From positions 31,243 to 95,242 of the forward strand of contig NZ_JALKBZ010000004.1 in assembly GCF_023227765.1 (NCBI RefSeq): DNA of 64,000 nt, read 5' to 3'. Shown here in pieces: positions 1-9,087 of the stretch; within the stretch, counting starts at the first letter, position 1, and every line of letters begins with the position of its first letter. Made by a program: the position numbers and the translations under genes. This DNA is from Fuchsiella alkaliacetigena. GTDB lineage: Bacteria; Bacillota; Halanaerobiia; Halobacteroidales; Acetohalobiaceae. Under the pieces are notes generated by a model that was given only the letters and a program-made list of their open reading frames with translations, did not search any database and was not told where the DNA came from.

Positions 1-1
1 T

Positions 2-586
2 GGTTTGTTGGGGAGTTATATTTATCATCGTCAAGGAAGTATTAATTGGCCGGCAGCTTTGCTTTTGGGTTGTGCTAGTATAATAGGAGCTTTATTTGGT
101 TCGCAGTTGAACTTAGCCTTATCCCAAACCTGGTTAGAGATTATTTTGGCTGTATTTTTAGCAGTAATGGGGATTTTTACAATTTTTAAAGATAGGTTAG
201 TTGCTCAGGGAATGGATTGGCAGCTTGAATTAGAAGGGCGCTTTGGGAAGCTGATATTTTTTACTTTAGGGATTAGTGTTGGTTTAGCTTCTGGTTTATT
301 GGGAGTAGGCGGGCCCGTCTTATTGGTGCCTATTTTGATCTTTTTAGGCTGGCCGATGTTAGTAGCAGTGGGAGTTAGCCAAGTTGTTAGTGTTTTTGCA
401 GCTTTGGCGGGGACCGTTGGCTATTTAGTAAACGGTAGAATTGAGCTTTTAGTAGCTGCATTGGCTTTGACTGGAGAGCTATTAGGGGTATTTAGTGGAG
501 GATATCTAGCTCATCGTTTAGATGGGAAAAAGTTGAAACTGATATTAGGTAGTGCTTTAGTAGGATTAAGCGTTTATTTTGTTTAG
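2..586 (+). CDS. TauE/SafE-family membrane exporter, 5' end outside window
   Basis: C-terminal part of a multi-pass membrane protein of the TauE/SafE (sulfite/anion exporter) family. The frame is open to the left window edge, so the start is missing; about 194 residues remain of a family that is usually near 250. I see about five hydrophobic segments. The second family repeat is clear: a glycine-rich stretch GLASGLLGVGGPVLLVPIL followed by VGVSQVVSVFAALAGTVGYL. Substrates in the family are sulfite, sulfoacetate or other small organic anions; nothing here fixes the substrate. No terminator was recognised before the next gene. Confidence 0.85.
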   Translation, partial: GLLGSYIYHRQGSINWPAALLLGCASIIGALFGSQLNLALSQTWLEIILAVFLAVMGIFTIFKDRLVAQGMDWQLELEGRFGKLIFFTLGISVGLASGLLGVGGPVLLVPILIFLGWPMLVAVGVSQVVSVFAALAGTVGYLVNGRIELLVAALALTGELLGVFSGGYLAHRLDGKKLKLILGSALVGLSVYFV

Positions 587-688
587 AGCTTAGTTGGCTT
601 TTTCTCTCTAAGTAGTAATTATTTTTTATTGTTTAGCTGGATACTTTGTGCTAAACTTAGGGTAATTATATAGAGAGGAGAAAGTCTA

Positions 689-1828
689 ATGCGGAGGTTT
701 ATTGTTCCAGCTTTTTTGGCTTTTATTTTGGCTTTTTCGGTAGTCCCTATTCAGGCGCAAGAGGTTGTGGTAGGTAGTGTTTCTTGGTCTAGTGTTAGTA
801 ATAATAGTTCGGCTGCGTCTTATTTGGTGAGAGAGGGGGATACTCTCTGGAAGATTGCTCAAAACTTTGGGATAGATATTGATAAGTTGAGAGCTGAGAA
901 TGGTATTGATAGTGCTGGGGTTATCTATCCTGGACAAAGACTGATAATTGACTATGATTCTTCTGAAGATTCTACTGAAGATGATAGTTATATTTATTAT
1001 GTTATTCAATCAGGAGATATACTGTGGAGTATTGCTCAGCAGCATAATACTACTGTTGAAGAGTTAGTGGAGCTAAATAGTATTGGTAGTGGTTATGAAA
1101 TATTTATAGGACAAGAGTTGATGGTGCCTGTAGATGTAGAAGAGGAAGAAGATAATCATGAATCTTCTAGATCATGGCGAGATAGCTTTTGGAGATCATG
1201 GAGAGATAGATCTTCAAGGTCAAGTGAAGATAAATCTACTAGCATAGTAGATTATTATTATGAAGTTCAAGAAAATGATAGAATTTGGAGTATCGCTAAT
1301 TACTTTGGAGTTAAAATTGCTGATTTAATGGAGGCTAATGAGTTAAATGATGTTAATGATTTAAGCGAGGGTGATCTACTGGTAGTTTCTTTAGAGGATT
1401 CTACTAAGTATAATAGTTTAAAAAGTACTGTGAAACGACTAAATAATCAGTATCGAGTTCAAGCTGGAGAGTCTTTAGCGGATATAGCAGCTTATTTTGA
1501 AGTGCCTAAGCAGGCTTTGCGGATAATTAATGGCTTAGCTGATGAAGAGGAGTTGCGAAGTGGACAAAGCTTGTTGATGCCTGTGAATCGGGCCCTATTT
1601 AAGGAGCATAAAATTCATACTGTAGCTAAGGATGGGGAGTATATTTTTGATATTGCTTTTGAAAATGGAGTTAGTATTAGATCTATGTTGAAGGCTAATT
1701 ACTGGCATGATGCTAATCAAAAATTAGCTACTGGAGCAACTGTCTTGGTTCCTCAGGATGAAGATAGCAAAACTAGATGGATAGAGTATCAAGATGGAAG
1801 ACCTATAAATTCTTGGTTTGGTAGATAG
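689..1828 (+). CDS. Secreted protein with five LysM domains
   Basis: A 379-residue exported protein with a signal peptide (residues 1 to about 23, ending near IQAQ). It has five LysM peptidoglycan-binding modules at about 45-88, 103-147, 190-233, 254-298 and 309-355, typified by YLVREGDTLWKIAQ and PGQRLIID. No catalytic domain follows; the C-terminus is a short tail. The linker at 152-185 is acidic, then rich in Arg, Ser and Trp. The start has a good site (GAGAGGAGA, about 8 nt upstream). It probably binds the cell wall or spore coat; pure LysM proteins occur in both. Its exact role is unknown. Confidence 0.9.
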   Translation: MRRFIVPAFLAFILAFSVVPIQAQEVVVGSVSWSSVSNNSSAASYLVREGDTLWKIAQNFGIDIDKLRAENGIDSAGVIYPGQRLIIDYDSSEDSTEDDSYIYYVIQSGDILWSIAQQHNTTVEELVELNSIGSGYEIFIGQELMVPVDVEEEEDNHESSRSWRDSFWRSWRDRSSRSSEDKSTSIVDYYYEVQENDRIWSIANYFGVKIADLMEANELNDVNDLSEGDLLVVSLEDSTKYNSLKSTVKRLNNQYRVQAGESLADIAAYFEVPKQALRIINGLADEEELRSGQSLLMPVNRALFKEHKIHTVAKDGEYIFDIAFENGVSIRSMLKANYWHDANQKLATGATVLVPQDEDSKTRWIEYQDGRPINSWFGR

Positions 1829-1838
1829 ATTCTTCAAG

Positions 1839-1866
1839 GGGCAGATTAAATCTGTCCTTTTTTTAA
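1839..1866 (+). terminator. Rho-independent terminator after LysM gene
   Basis: A GGGCAGATT / AATCTGTCC stem with a short loop is followed by a run of seven T. It lies 10 bp after the LysM stop codon. Confidence 0.8.
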
Positions 1867-1939
1867 GTAGGCTGTTTTATTTAGACTTAGTCACTTATAA
1901 CTATCTAGTCAACTTATTCTATATATTATTTCAGCAGAG

Positions 1940-1968
1940 TTGAATTTTTGATTTGAAAGCTATATAAT
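1940..1968 (+). promoter_or_regulatory. Sigma-A promoter of nrdJ
   Basis: TTGAAT at 1940-1945 and TATAAT at 1963-1968 are separated by 17 bp. The leader to the start codon is about 50 nt. I see no cobalamin riboswitch in it; it is too short for one. Confidence 0.75.
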
Positions 1969-2024
1969 ATACTTTACTGTTAGAATTTTATTTAGTTAGT
2001 TTTTTAAAAGGGAGGTATAATAAT

Positions 2025-4283
2025 TTGAGTATTGAATTATCGGCAAATGCCGAGAATCTATTGGAAGATAGGTACTTAAAAAGAAATGAAGAGCGGGAAA
2101 TTATTGAGACACCAGAAGAGTTATTTGTGAGGGTAGCTGAGAATATTGCCGCTGCTGAAGAGGATCAGGAAAAAAGAGAACATTATCAGCAGAAATTTTA
2201 TGAGTTGATGACGGAGTTTAAGTTTCTGCCTAATTCCCCAACCTTGATGAATGCGGGGACTGAGTTACAACAGTTAGCAGCCTGTTTTGTACTGCCGGTA
2301 CCCGATAGCATGGAAGGTATCTTTAGTGCTGTTAAAAATGCAGCCTTGATACATAAGAGTGGCGGCGGGACAGGCTTTGCTTTTAGTCGCTTAAGACCGA
2401 AAAATGATGTAGTGAAGTCTACTGGAGGGATTAGTTCAGGGCCCTTAAGTTTCTTAAAGGTCTTCAATAGTGCTACTGACACCGTTAAACAGGGTGGAAA
2501 ACGTAGGGGGGCCAACATGGGAATGTTAAGAGTAGATCACCCTGATATTTTAGACTTTATTCACGCTAAAGGAGAGTTGAGTGAAGAAAATCAAGAGCTA
2601 TATCAAGAGTTTAAGGAAAGCTTGGAAAATACTTATATAGATCCTAAAAAGATTAAGTACAAGCTAAAAAGATATAAGCAGAAGCTACTGGATAGACAGT
2701 TTTCTAACTTTAATCTATCGGTAGCGGTGACTGAGGAGTTTATGGAAGCGGTTAAGGAAGATCAAAAATACGAACTGATTAATCCGCGAACTGAGGAAGT
2801 AGTGGAAGAGTTAGAGGCTAGAGAGGTCTTTAATTTAATTGTTAAGTATGCTTGGAAGAATGGCGAGCCGGGGATTATCTTTTTAGATGAAGTTAATCAA
2901 CATAATCCGGTGCCTAACTTAGGAGAGATTGAAGCTACTAATCCCTGTGGTGAACAACCACTTTTACCGAATGAGGCCTGTAATTTAGGCTCTATTAACT
3001 TAGCTAAGTTTGTTGAATCGGGAGAAGTAGACTGGAATCAGCTTAAGGATACTGTCAGGTTAGCGGTTCGCTTTTTGGATAATGTCATAGATATGAACAA
3101 TTATCCTCTAGCTGAAATTGAAGAACAGGTGATGAAGGCTAGAAAAGTAGGTTTGGGAGTAATGGGCTTTCACGAGCTGTTGATTAAGTTAGGTATCCCT
3201 TATAATAGTCAGGAGGCTGTGGAGATGGCTAAACGGGTGATGAGCTTTATTAATGATAATGCTCATCAGTATAGTCAAGAGCTAGCTGAAGAGAAGGGCC
3301 CTTTTCTAGCCTGGGAGGAAAGTGATTATGAGGTGCCGCAGCGAAATGCTACCTTAACTACTATTGCTCCCACAGGTTCTATTAGCTTTTTGGCTGGCAC
3401 TAGCGGGGGAATTGAACCCTTCTTCTCCTTTTCTTATACTCATACCGATGGTGAGGGCAATGTTTCTACCTTTGAGTATGACTTTACCGAAGAGGCTGAA
3501 GAAGAGGTGCTGGTAACTACTATGGATATTGCTCCGGGCTGGCATATTAAGATTCAGGCTGCTTTTCAAGAGCACGTGGATAATGCTGTTTCGAAGACTA
3601 TTAACTTAGCTAATTCAGCTACTAGAGAGGATGTAGCGCGGGCTTATCTGATGGCCTATGAGTTGGGTTGTAAGGGGCTGACAGTTTATCGCGATGGCTC
3701 TCGAGAAAGTCAGGTTCTTCAGTCTGATACTGATAGCGAAGGTACGCAAGAGTGGAGTAATAAGATTCATCCTAAAGAAAGACCTTTACTAGCTAATGGA
3801 CAGACTGTTAAGTACGATACTGGCTGTGGTAAGATGTACTTGACCATTAATGTAGAGGACGATGGGCCTATTGAAACCTTCTTGACTACTGGTTCAGGTG
3901 GTGGTTGCAGTGTGATGACTGAAGCTGTTAGTAGGTTAACTAGCATGGCTCTTCGTTCGGGAATAGATGCTCGGGAGATTATAGATCAGTTGCGCTCTAC
4001 TAGCACTTGTCCTAGCTTTATGTATCAAAAGGGCAAAGGTAAGAAATTGATTGGTCGCAGTTGTTCTGACGTAGTAGGTAGGGCCCTCAAGGAAATAATT
4101 GAGGCTAATGGATTTAAGGAGCTATCTGTACAAATAACTGAAAATATTAAAGATGAGCTTAGTATTGACAATCTGGATAATGAAGCATTTGGAAATCCTG
4201 ATTGTCCAGAATGCGGAGCTGAACTATACTTTGAACAGGGCTGTAGTAACTGTAAAAACTGTGGCTATAGCAACTGTGGTTAA
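2025..4283 (+). CDS. nrdJ: Adenosylcobalamin-dependent ribonucleotide reductase (class II)
   Basis: Reduces ribonucleotides to deoxyribonucleotides using adenosylcobalamin, so it needs neither oxygen nor a second subunit. It has 752 residues, as in the NrdJ subgroup with a C-terminal zinc ribbon. Visible motifs: [13 protein letters not shown] (67-79); Cys87 of the redox pair; NPCGEQ (306-311) with the Asn/Cys/Glu active-site triad; [20 protein letters not shown]; and a Cys-rich tail CPECGAEL...[12 protein letters not shown]. The TTG start is set by GGGAGG at 2010-2015. Odd feature: about 40 charged residues (184-226) lie between HAKGE and [10 protein letters not shown], where most homologues I know have only a few. 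Confidence 0.95.
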   Translation: MSIELSANAENLLEDRYLKRNEEREIIETPEELFVRVAENIAAAEEDQEKREHYQQKFYELMTEFKFLPNSPTLMNAGTELQQLAACFVLPVPDSMEGIFSAVKNAALIHKSGGGTGFAFSRLRPKNDVVKSTGGISSGPLSFLKVFNSATDTVKQGGKRRGANMGMLRVDHPDILDFIHAKGELSEENQELYQEFKESLENTYIDPKKIKYKLKRYKQKLLDRQFSNFNLSVAVTEEFMEAVKEDQKYELINPRTEEVVEELEAREVFNLIVKYAWKNGEPGIIFLDEVNQHNPVPNLGEIEATNPCGEQPLLPNEACNLGSINLAKFVESGEVDWNQLKDTVRLAVRFLDNVIDMNNYPLAEIEEQVMKARKVGLGVMGFHELLIKLGIPYNSQEAVEMAKRVMSFINDNAHQYSQELAEEKGPFLAWEESDYEVPQRNATLTTIAPTGSISFLAGTSGGIEPFFSFSYTHTDGEGNVSTFEYDFTEEAEEEVLVTTMDIAPGWHIKIQAAFQEHVDNAVSKTINLANSATREDVARAYLMAYELGCKGLTVYRDGSRESQVLQSDTDSEGTQEWSNKIHPKERPLLANGQTVKYDTGCGKMYLTINVEDDGPIETFLTTGSGGGCSVMTEAVSRLTSMALRSGIDAREIIDQLRSTSTCPSFMYQKGKGKKLIGRSCSDVVGRALKEIIEANGFKELSVQITENIKDELSIDNLDNEAFGNPDCPECGAELYFEQGCSNCKNCGYSNCG

Positions 4284-4284
4284 A

Positions 4285-4322
4285 AAAAGAGTCCTACTTT
4301 ATATAAAGTAGGACTCTTTTTT
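4285..4322 (+). terminator. Terminator after nrdJ
   Basis: A perfect stem AGAGTCCTACTTTA / TAAAGTAGGACTCT, flanked by A and T runs, starts within 5 bp of the nrdJ stop. The symmetry would let it serve both strands, and the next gene converges on it. Confidence 0.9.
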
Positions 4323-4362
4323 TATAGATGATAGATTATAAAGGATAGAAGATAGATAAAAA

Positions 4363-4920
4363 TTAAAAAGGGAGGTATTCAGTGAAATAGCCGTGATTAA
4401 TCATCAGTACTATTACTAAAGCTAAGGTAATTAAAGAAAAGAATATGTTTTCCTGCCAACTACCGGTGGTGATCTTAACTCCAAAGCTGAATCTACGGCT
4501 ATTAGGAAAAAAGAGAGGGATTCCCGTTGGGTTGAGCATATCTGCTAATAAATGACTGATATATCCTAATAATAAGCCGTAATACCAGATTTGGTTTATC
4601 CAGCCGAGAGCTAATATTTTATTGATTAGCATGTAAAAAAGAGCTAAGCCAATTAAACTGTGGGTTATGCCGCGGTGTTTGATTCCGAATAGTCTGGTAA
4701 TCCAGTTTAGAGGCTTTAGTTTGCTGGTAATTTTACTATTAGCATGGTCGATATCGGGGAGTAGGGCCCCGATTAGTACTGCTAGATAGAGAGTTAAAGG
4801 TTCGGCCCGATTGAGAACAAAAAGAAAGTCAGAATGGAGTAGTCTATTTAGATTATTGCTGATTAGAATGATAATTAGAGCAAATAAAATTCCAAAAGTA
4901 GAATGTGTACGATAAGACAT
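4363..4920 (-). CDS. DUF457 (YdjM-type) membrane-bound metal-dependent hydrolase
   Basis: A 185-residue membrane protein of the DUF457/YdjM family. The family motif GALLPDIDH (about residues 51-59) and HRGITHSL carry His and Asp residues thought to bind metal. About four hydrophobic segments are visible. Proteins of this family are annotated as inner-membrane metal-dependent hydrolases; the reaction is not established. The start follows AAGGAGG by 8 nt on the minus strand. It stands alone, convergent with nrdJ and divergent from the SleB gene. Confidence 0.85.
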   Translation of the reverse strand: MSYRTHSTFGILFALIIILISNNLNRLLHSDFLFVLNRAEPLTLYLAVLIGALLPDIDHANSKITSKLKPLNWITRLFGIKHRGITHSLIGLALFYMLINKILALGWINQIWYYGLLLGYISHLLADMLNPTGIPLFFPNSRRFSFGVKITTGSWQENIFFSLITLALVIVLMINHGYFTEYLPF

Positions 4921-5094
4921 TAGCTTAACCTCCTTGTTATTTATGTTAATATGTCATAAGTTATATAAGTATGGAGTTATTATATAGTTTGGAGTTTAGC
5001 TTGTCAAATATTCCTTTATTATAGGTGGCTAGGGCCCTAAAATGACTGACATCGGCTAGCACATTTTACTATACCAATCCTCCTTGAAATTTGC

Positions 5095-5100
5095 TATAAT
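5095..5100 (+). promoter_or_regulatory. Extended -10 promoter of SleB-type gene
   Basis: TGCTATAAT, an extended -10 element, lies about 50 bp before the start. No good -35 box is visible at the right distance. A GGGCCC site (5032) lies further upstream, one of the few outside genes. Confidence 0.55.
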
Positions 5101-5151
5101 AGTTTGCAACTATAAGTTAAATAAAGCAAAATGAAAGGGGAGAACTTGGAA

Positions 5152-5865
5152 GTGGGAAGATTAATTGAAAAAAGAATAATTGTTTATTTGTTGATTGTTA
5201 GTCTATTAGTTCCTTTTATGACAGGTTTTTTGCTGGTGGATACTGCTTGGGCCTTGGAAAGAGACGATTATAGGAATATTTTTAAAGGAATAGGAATGAT
5301 ATTTTTATTATCTTTATTAGGTAGAAGTTCAGATGCAGAGGCAGATATACCGGCTGATGATGGTTTGACTGATTCTTCTGGGGAGGATTCAACAGATACA
5401 GACTATGAAGAAACGATACCTGATGAGAAAGAAGAAGATGATTCGTCATCTGAAGAAATTCCAGTTTATTATCGTTATAATGCTGGACAAAGAGAGTTGG
5501 AGACTTTAGCTAGAGCAGTCTATTCCGAAGCCAGAGGAGAGAGTTATAAAGGACAGGTTGCAGTAGCTGCTGTAGTTTTAAACAGAGTTGATAGTAATGA
5601 GTTCCCTAATACTATTGATGGAGTTGTTTATCAGCGAACTAATGGTGCTTATGCTTTTTCAGCTGTTTTGGATGGACAGATTAATTTGACCCCTAATCAG
5701 ATGGCTTATGATGCTGCTGAAGATGCTTTAAGAGGTTGGGATCCTAGCGGAGGAGCGCTTTATTATTATAATCCTCGTACTGCTACTGCTAGTTGGATTT
5801 TTGAGAATACAGAACCAATTAAAACTATTGGTCAACATTTATTTGCTCGCTTGCGAACAAATTAA
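5152..5865 (+). CDS. SleB-type cell wall hydrolase (Hydrolase_2 family)
   Basis: A secreted cell wall hydrolase of the SleB/CwlJ family, lytic enzymes that act on spore cortex or vegetative peptidoglycan. An N-terminal hydrophobic segment (signal peptide or anchor) is followed by an acidic low-complexity linker of about 50 residues. The catalytic domain then begins LARAVYSEARGESYKGQVAVAAVVLNR (the family Glu is in SEARGE) and continues to WIFENTEPIKTIGQHLFA. I chose GTG 5152 because AAGGGGAG lies about 10 nt before it; the upstream ATG at 5131 precedes that ribosome site. It has no peptidoglycan-binding repeat, unlike B. subtilis SleB. Confidence 0.88.
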   Translation: MGRLIEKRIIVYLLIVSLLVPFMTGFLLVDTAWALERDDYRNIFKGIGMIFLLSLLGRSSDAEADIPADDGLTDSSGEDSTDTDYEETIPDEKEEDDSSSEEIPVYYRYNAGQRELETLARAVYSEARGESYKGQVAVAAVVLNRVDSNEFPNTIDGVVYQRTNGAYAFSAVLDGQINLTPNQMAYDAAEDALRGWDPSGGALYYYNPRTATASWIFENTEPIKTIGQHLFARLRTN

Positions 5866-5986
5866 AAAATAATGTACATATCAACTTAGAGAAAGGGGGG
5901 GAGTTATTTTATTCCAGTATAATCTTCTCTGCTTATGAAAAGATAATAACAGTGATTTGGAGTTCAAATTATAAAGGAGGTAAAGC

Positions 5987-6148
5987 ATGAGTGAGTTTGC
6001 ATGTGAAAACTGCGGAACTGAGTTTTCAGCTCCACTGTGTTGCGGAGAAGAGATGAGCAGTGCTGGAAATAGTTTTCTTTGTGAAGGATGCGGTCAGGTA
6101 ATGGATGAAGTTTCTGCTGCTACAGAAGAAATAAATTGTTGTGAATAA
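5987..6148 (+). CDS. Small Cys-rich (zinc-ribbon-like) protein, 53 residues
   Basis: A short gene with an excellent ribosome site (AAAGGAGG, 8 nt before ATG) and its own terminator 8 bp after the stop, so I believe it is real. The protein has eight cysteines in four pairs: C6-x2-C9, C18-C19, C32-x2-C35 and C51-C52. CENCG and CEGCG look like two halves of a zinc ribbon or a metal or Fe-S knuckle. The CC pairs resemble the cysteine pairs of small metal-handling proteins. I do not recognise the family. It is acidic and has no signal peptide. Confidence 0.8.
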   Translation: MSEFACENCGTEFSAPLCCGEEMSSAGNSFLCEGCGQVMDEVSAATEEINCCE

Positions 6149-6156
6149 ACTCTTTT

Positions 6157-6183
6157 AAAAGCACCCTTAAGGGTGCTTTTATT
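6157..6183 (+). terminator. Terminator after small Cys-rich gene
   Basis: A perfect AAAAGCACCC TTAA GGGTGCTTTT palindrome is followed by further T residues. Confidence 0.9.
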
Positions 6184-6208
6184 TGTTGGATATAAAAATT
6201 GCTTTTGA

Positions 6209-6238
6209 TTGATTTTAGGAGGGTATTTGTGCTATAAT
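6209..6238 (+). promoter_or_regulatory. Promoter of uppP-like gene
   Basis: TTGATT at 6209-6214 and TATAAT at 6233-6238 with an 18-bp spacer. A TGC before the -10 makes it an extended -10 promoter. Confidence 0.7.
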
Positions 6239-6289
6239 GTAGAATTGTAAGTGAAGTTTTTTACTTAAAAGATAGGTGGGAGGCTGAAG

Positions 6290-7063
6290 ATGAACTTAAT
6301 TGAAGTAATAGCTTTAGGAATTGTGCAAGGAGTAGTAGATCCCTTGCCAATCAGTAGTTCGGGTCATCTGGTATTTGTACAGGAGTTTTTAGGGATTCAT
6401 GAACGTTTAACATTAAGTATTTTTCTTCATTTTGGTAATTTATTAGCTATTGTAGCTGTATTTTGGCGGGATATAGTTGAAATCTTTAAATTTGATAAAG
6501 ATTCTAACTATCCTAGATTTAGTAAATATATAATTATAGGTATTATTCCTGTCGGAGTAACAGGTGTTTTGTTTAAATCTTTTTTTGAAGGAGTATTTCG
6601 CCAGACAATAGTATTTGGGTTTATGTTATTAATTACTGGTGTTTTATTATGGCTCTCTGATAAAGTAATTAAAAAAGGTAAAACAATGGGTGAGATGAAT
6701 ATTAAGGATGCCCTAGTAGTTGGTTTAGCTCAGGTTACTGCTTTATTTCCGGGTTTATCTCGTTCAGGGGTTACTATTACTACCGGACTTTTTAAGGGTT
6801 TGGATAGAGAACTAGCGGTTCGTTATTCTTTTTTAATGTCGATTCCGATTGTATTAGGAGCTACTTTATTAGAAAGTATAGAATTAATTCGATATGGAAC
6901 TGGTGATGTAACTTTATTACAGATACTAGTGGGAACTTTATCTGCTTTGATTTCAGGTTATATTGCTATTAAATTATTGATGAAGGTTGTAGAGAATAAA
7001 AAAATGAGTTTTTTTGCTTATTATTGTTGGATATTAGGCTTGTTAGTGATACTGCTTGTATAA
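6290..7063 (+). CDS. uppP: Undecaprenyl-diphosphatase family protein (UppP/BacA)
   Basis: A 257-residue integral membrane phosphatase family member. The family recycles undecaprenyl diphosphate to the monophosphate carrier for wall synthesis and gives bacitracin tolerance. Motif 1 reads QGVVDPLPISSSGHL (13-27) and motif 2 PGLSRSGVTITTG; about eight hydrophobic segments are visible. In E. coli BacA the first motif carries two glutamates (E17, E21). Here the matching residues are Gln13 and Asp17, and the usual TEF is VDP. The Ser-rich loop and the PGxSRSG arginine are intact. It may be a divergent paralogue. Start ATG follows GTGGGAGG. Confidence 0.88.
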   Translation: MNLIEVIALGIVQGVVDPLPISSSGHLVFVQEFLGIHERLTLSIFLHFGNLLAIVAVFWRDIVEIFKFDKDSNYPRFSKYIIIGIIPVGVTGVLFKSFFEGVFRQTIVFGFMLLITGVLLWLSDKVIKKGKTMGEMNIKDALVVGLAQVTALFPGLSRSGVTITTGLFKGLDRELAVRYSFLMSIPIVLGATLLESIELIRYGTGDVTLLQILVGTLSALISGYIAIKLLMKVVENKKMSFFAYYCWILGLLVILLV

Positions 7064-7176
7064 GTTAGCTATGGTATAAGGTTATATAATAACTTTAAAT
7101 AAGATATTCTCAATATTCTGATTAGTAACAGATGGTAGGTTTTGTTTAGTAGGTATTTGTTTTGATAAATTAAGTC

Positions 7177-7198
7177 AAAAAAGAAGGATTCTTTTTTG
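7177..7198 (+). terminator. A/T-rich hairpin, probable terminator
   Basis: AAAAAAGAA / TTCTTTTTT stem with a GGA loop in the 199-bp gap between uppP and the radical SAM gene. The stem has almost no G or C, so it may be weak. Confidence 0.4.
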
Positions 7199-7268
7199 CT
7201 TTGCCAGAAATATGAATAAAGCAAGTTTTTATTTTAATAATATCAATTATAAGTAAAGGAAGATGCTA

Positions 7269-8969
7269 ATGTTTACAGAAACAGATGTGGTTTTATTACA
7301 TCCACCGAGTGTATATGATTTTCGCGAAAAAGCTATTCTTTATGGCCCGGTTAGTGATTTAATTCCTTCTTCGCCAGTATTTGAGATGTACCCTTTGGGT
7401 TTTTTAACTATTCAAAGTTATTTAGAAGAGCGGGGTTATAGAGTTAGAATCGTTAATTTAGCTGTAAAGATGATGAGAAATGAAGACTTTGAGGTTAGAG
7501 AGTTTATTGCAGATTTAGACCCGCAGTTTTTTGGAATTGGCTTACACTGGCTTCCGCATGCTCATGGTTCTTTGGAAGTAGCTAAGATAGTTAAGGAGGA
7601 GCATCCTGATACTCCGGTTGTTTTTGGAGGACTATCTTCTACTTATTTTCATGATGAGTTAATAGAATATTCACAGGTTGATTATGTATTGCGGGGTGAC
7701 TGTACAGAGAAGCCTTTTCTGGAACTGTTAAAGAGTGTTAAGGATGATACTTCGCTAAGTAAGGTGCCTAATTTAACTTGGCAGCAAGATGGAGAGACGG
7801 TAGTTAATGAGCTTAGCTTTAATCCTGATAATTTAGACTATGTTGATTTGAGAACGGATATTATGATTAAAAATGTACTGAAGTATCGAGATTTGGAGAG
7901 CATGCTCCCTTTTGATGGTTGGTTGCAGAATCCTATTACTACGGTTTTTTCAGTTAAGGGTTGTCAACAGGGCTGTGTAACTTGTGGACGTTCTAATTGT
8001 ACTAATCAGCATTATAATCAGAGATCGGGCCCTATCTTTAGAAGTCCGGCTAGCTTAGCTAAGAATATTAAGGAAATAGCTACTTTTTCTCGTGGCCCAA
8101 TTTTTATTATCGGAGATATCCGTCAGGCAGGCCAGGAGTATGCTGAGCAGCTTTTAGCTAAACTAAAACAGCTTAAGCTTAAAAATGAGATTATATTTGA
8201 ACTATTTAGTCCAGCTTCAGCAGAGTTTTTAGAAGGCATAGATCAAGCAGTGAAAAATTGGAGTTTAGAGCTTTCTCCAGAAAGCCATTGTGAAGAGGTT
8301 AGAGCAGCTCAAGATAAAGAAGTTTATTATACTAATCAAGAAATGGAAGCAACTTTGGATATAGCAGCGGATTTGGACTGTAATAGAATCGATGTCTTTT
8401 TTATGATTGGACTGCCTAAACAGACGGTTCAATCGGTGCAGGAGACTATAGACTACTGTGAACATTTATTCAACAAGTATGATCAGCGATTATCCTGTTT
8501 TATTTCGCCAATGGGCCCTTTTCTAGATCCAGGTAGCTTAGCTTTTGAAAAGCCGGAGCTGATGGGTTATAAAAAGCTAGCTCATACCTTAGAAGATCAT
8601 CGCCAACGTTTAACTAATCCTTCTTGGCAAGAAATATTAAGCTATGAAACAAAATGGATGACTAGAAAGGAAATTGTAGAACAAACATATTCCGCAGCTG
8701 AAAGACTAAATGAATTAAAGCATAAGTATAATAGAATAGATGAAGCTACTAAAGAACATGTAAGCCAAAGAATTAAAGATGCTAAGAAGTTAAAGGAGCT
8801 TTTGGATACTAAAGTGGCTGCTTTAGAGAGTGGGGAAGAGTTAAATTTAAAAGGAGAATTTGATAAGTTTAGTATTTCTACTGTCTGTGATAAGACGGAA
8901 TTGGACTGGACGACTAAGTTTATTAAATTTAAGTTTTGGGGAGTATTTAAGATGTTATTTAGTTGGTAA
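7269..8969 (+). CDS. B12-binding domain / radical SAM protein
   Basis: About 566 residues. The N-terminal half resembles a cobalamin-binding Rossmann domain (VVLLHPPSVYDF, then YPLGFLTIQSYLEERGYRVRIVNLA). It is followed by a radical SAM core with the cluster motif CQQGCVTC (CX3CX2C, near residues 232-239). The C-terminal 130 residues are charged and helical. It resembles the TIGR04190-type (Ta0216) B12/radical SAM family as I remember it; the substrate is unknown. ATG 7269 is preferred over ATG 7263 because AAAGGAAG ends right against the first. It has no partner gene nearby that would reveal a pathway. Confidence 0.85.
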   Translation: MFTETDVVLLHPPSVYDFREKAILYGPVSDLIPSSPVFEMYPLGFLTIQSYLEERGYRVRIVNLAVKMMRNEDFEVREFIADLDPQFFGIGLHWLPHAHGSLEVAKIVKEEHPDTPVVFGGLSSTYFHDELIEYSQVDYVLRGDCTEKPFLELLKSVKDDTSLSKVPNLTWQQDGETVVNELSFNPDNLDYVDLRTDIMIKNVLKYRDLESMLPFDGWLQNPITTVFSVKGCQQGCVTCGRSNCTNQHYNQRSGPIFRSPASLAKNIKEIATFSRGPIFIIGDIRQAGQEYAEQLLAKLKQLKLKNEIIFELFSPASAEFLEGIDQAVKNWSLELSPESHCEEVRAAQDKEVYYTNQEMEATLDIAADLDCNRIDVFFMIGLPKQTVQSVQETIDYCEHLFNKYDQRLSCFISPMGPFLDPGSLAFEKPELMGYKKLAHTLEDHRQRLTNPSWQEILSYETKWMTRKEIVEQTYSAAERLNELKHKYNRIDEATKEHVSQRIKDAKKLKELLDTKVAALESGEELNLKGEFDKFSISTVCDKTELDWTTKFIKFKFWGVFKMLFSW

Positions 8970-9087
8970 CGTAGATCGTTTTCTTTTTATTTAAAATATG
9001 CAGGAATTATTAATTAGGTCACGAACTTTTATATTACAAAGAGTTAATACTGGCTATTTTTGTTTTTGGAAGGAGGAGATTATTAAG

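Noticed and set aside
686..1009. 107-codon minus-strand open frame opposite the LysM gene
   Set aside because: A shadow of the LysM coding sequence with no ribosome site. The same applies to the other open frames lying opposite or inside confident genes.
1866..2024. Possible cobalamin riboswitch before nrdJ
   Set aside because: The transcribed leader is only about 50 nt and no B12 box was found.
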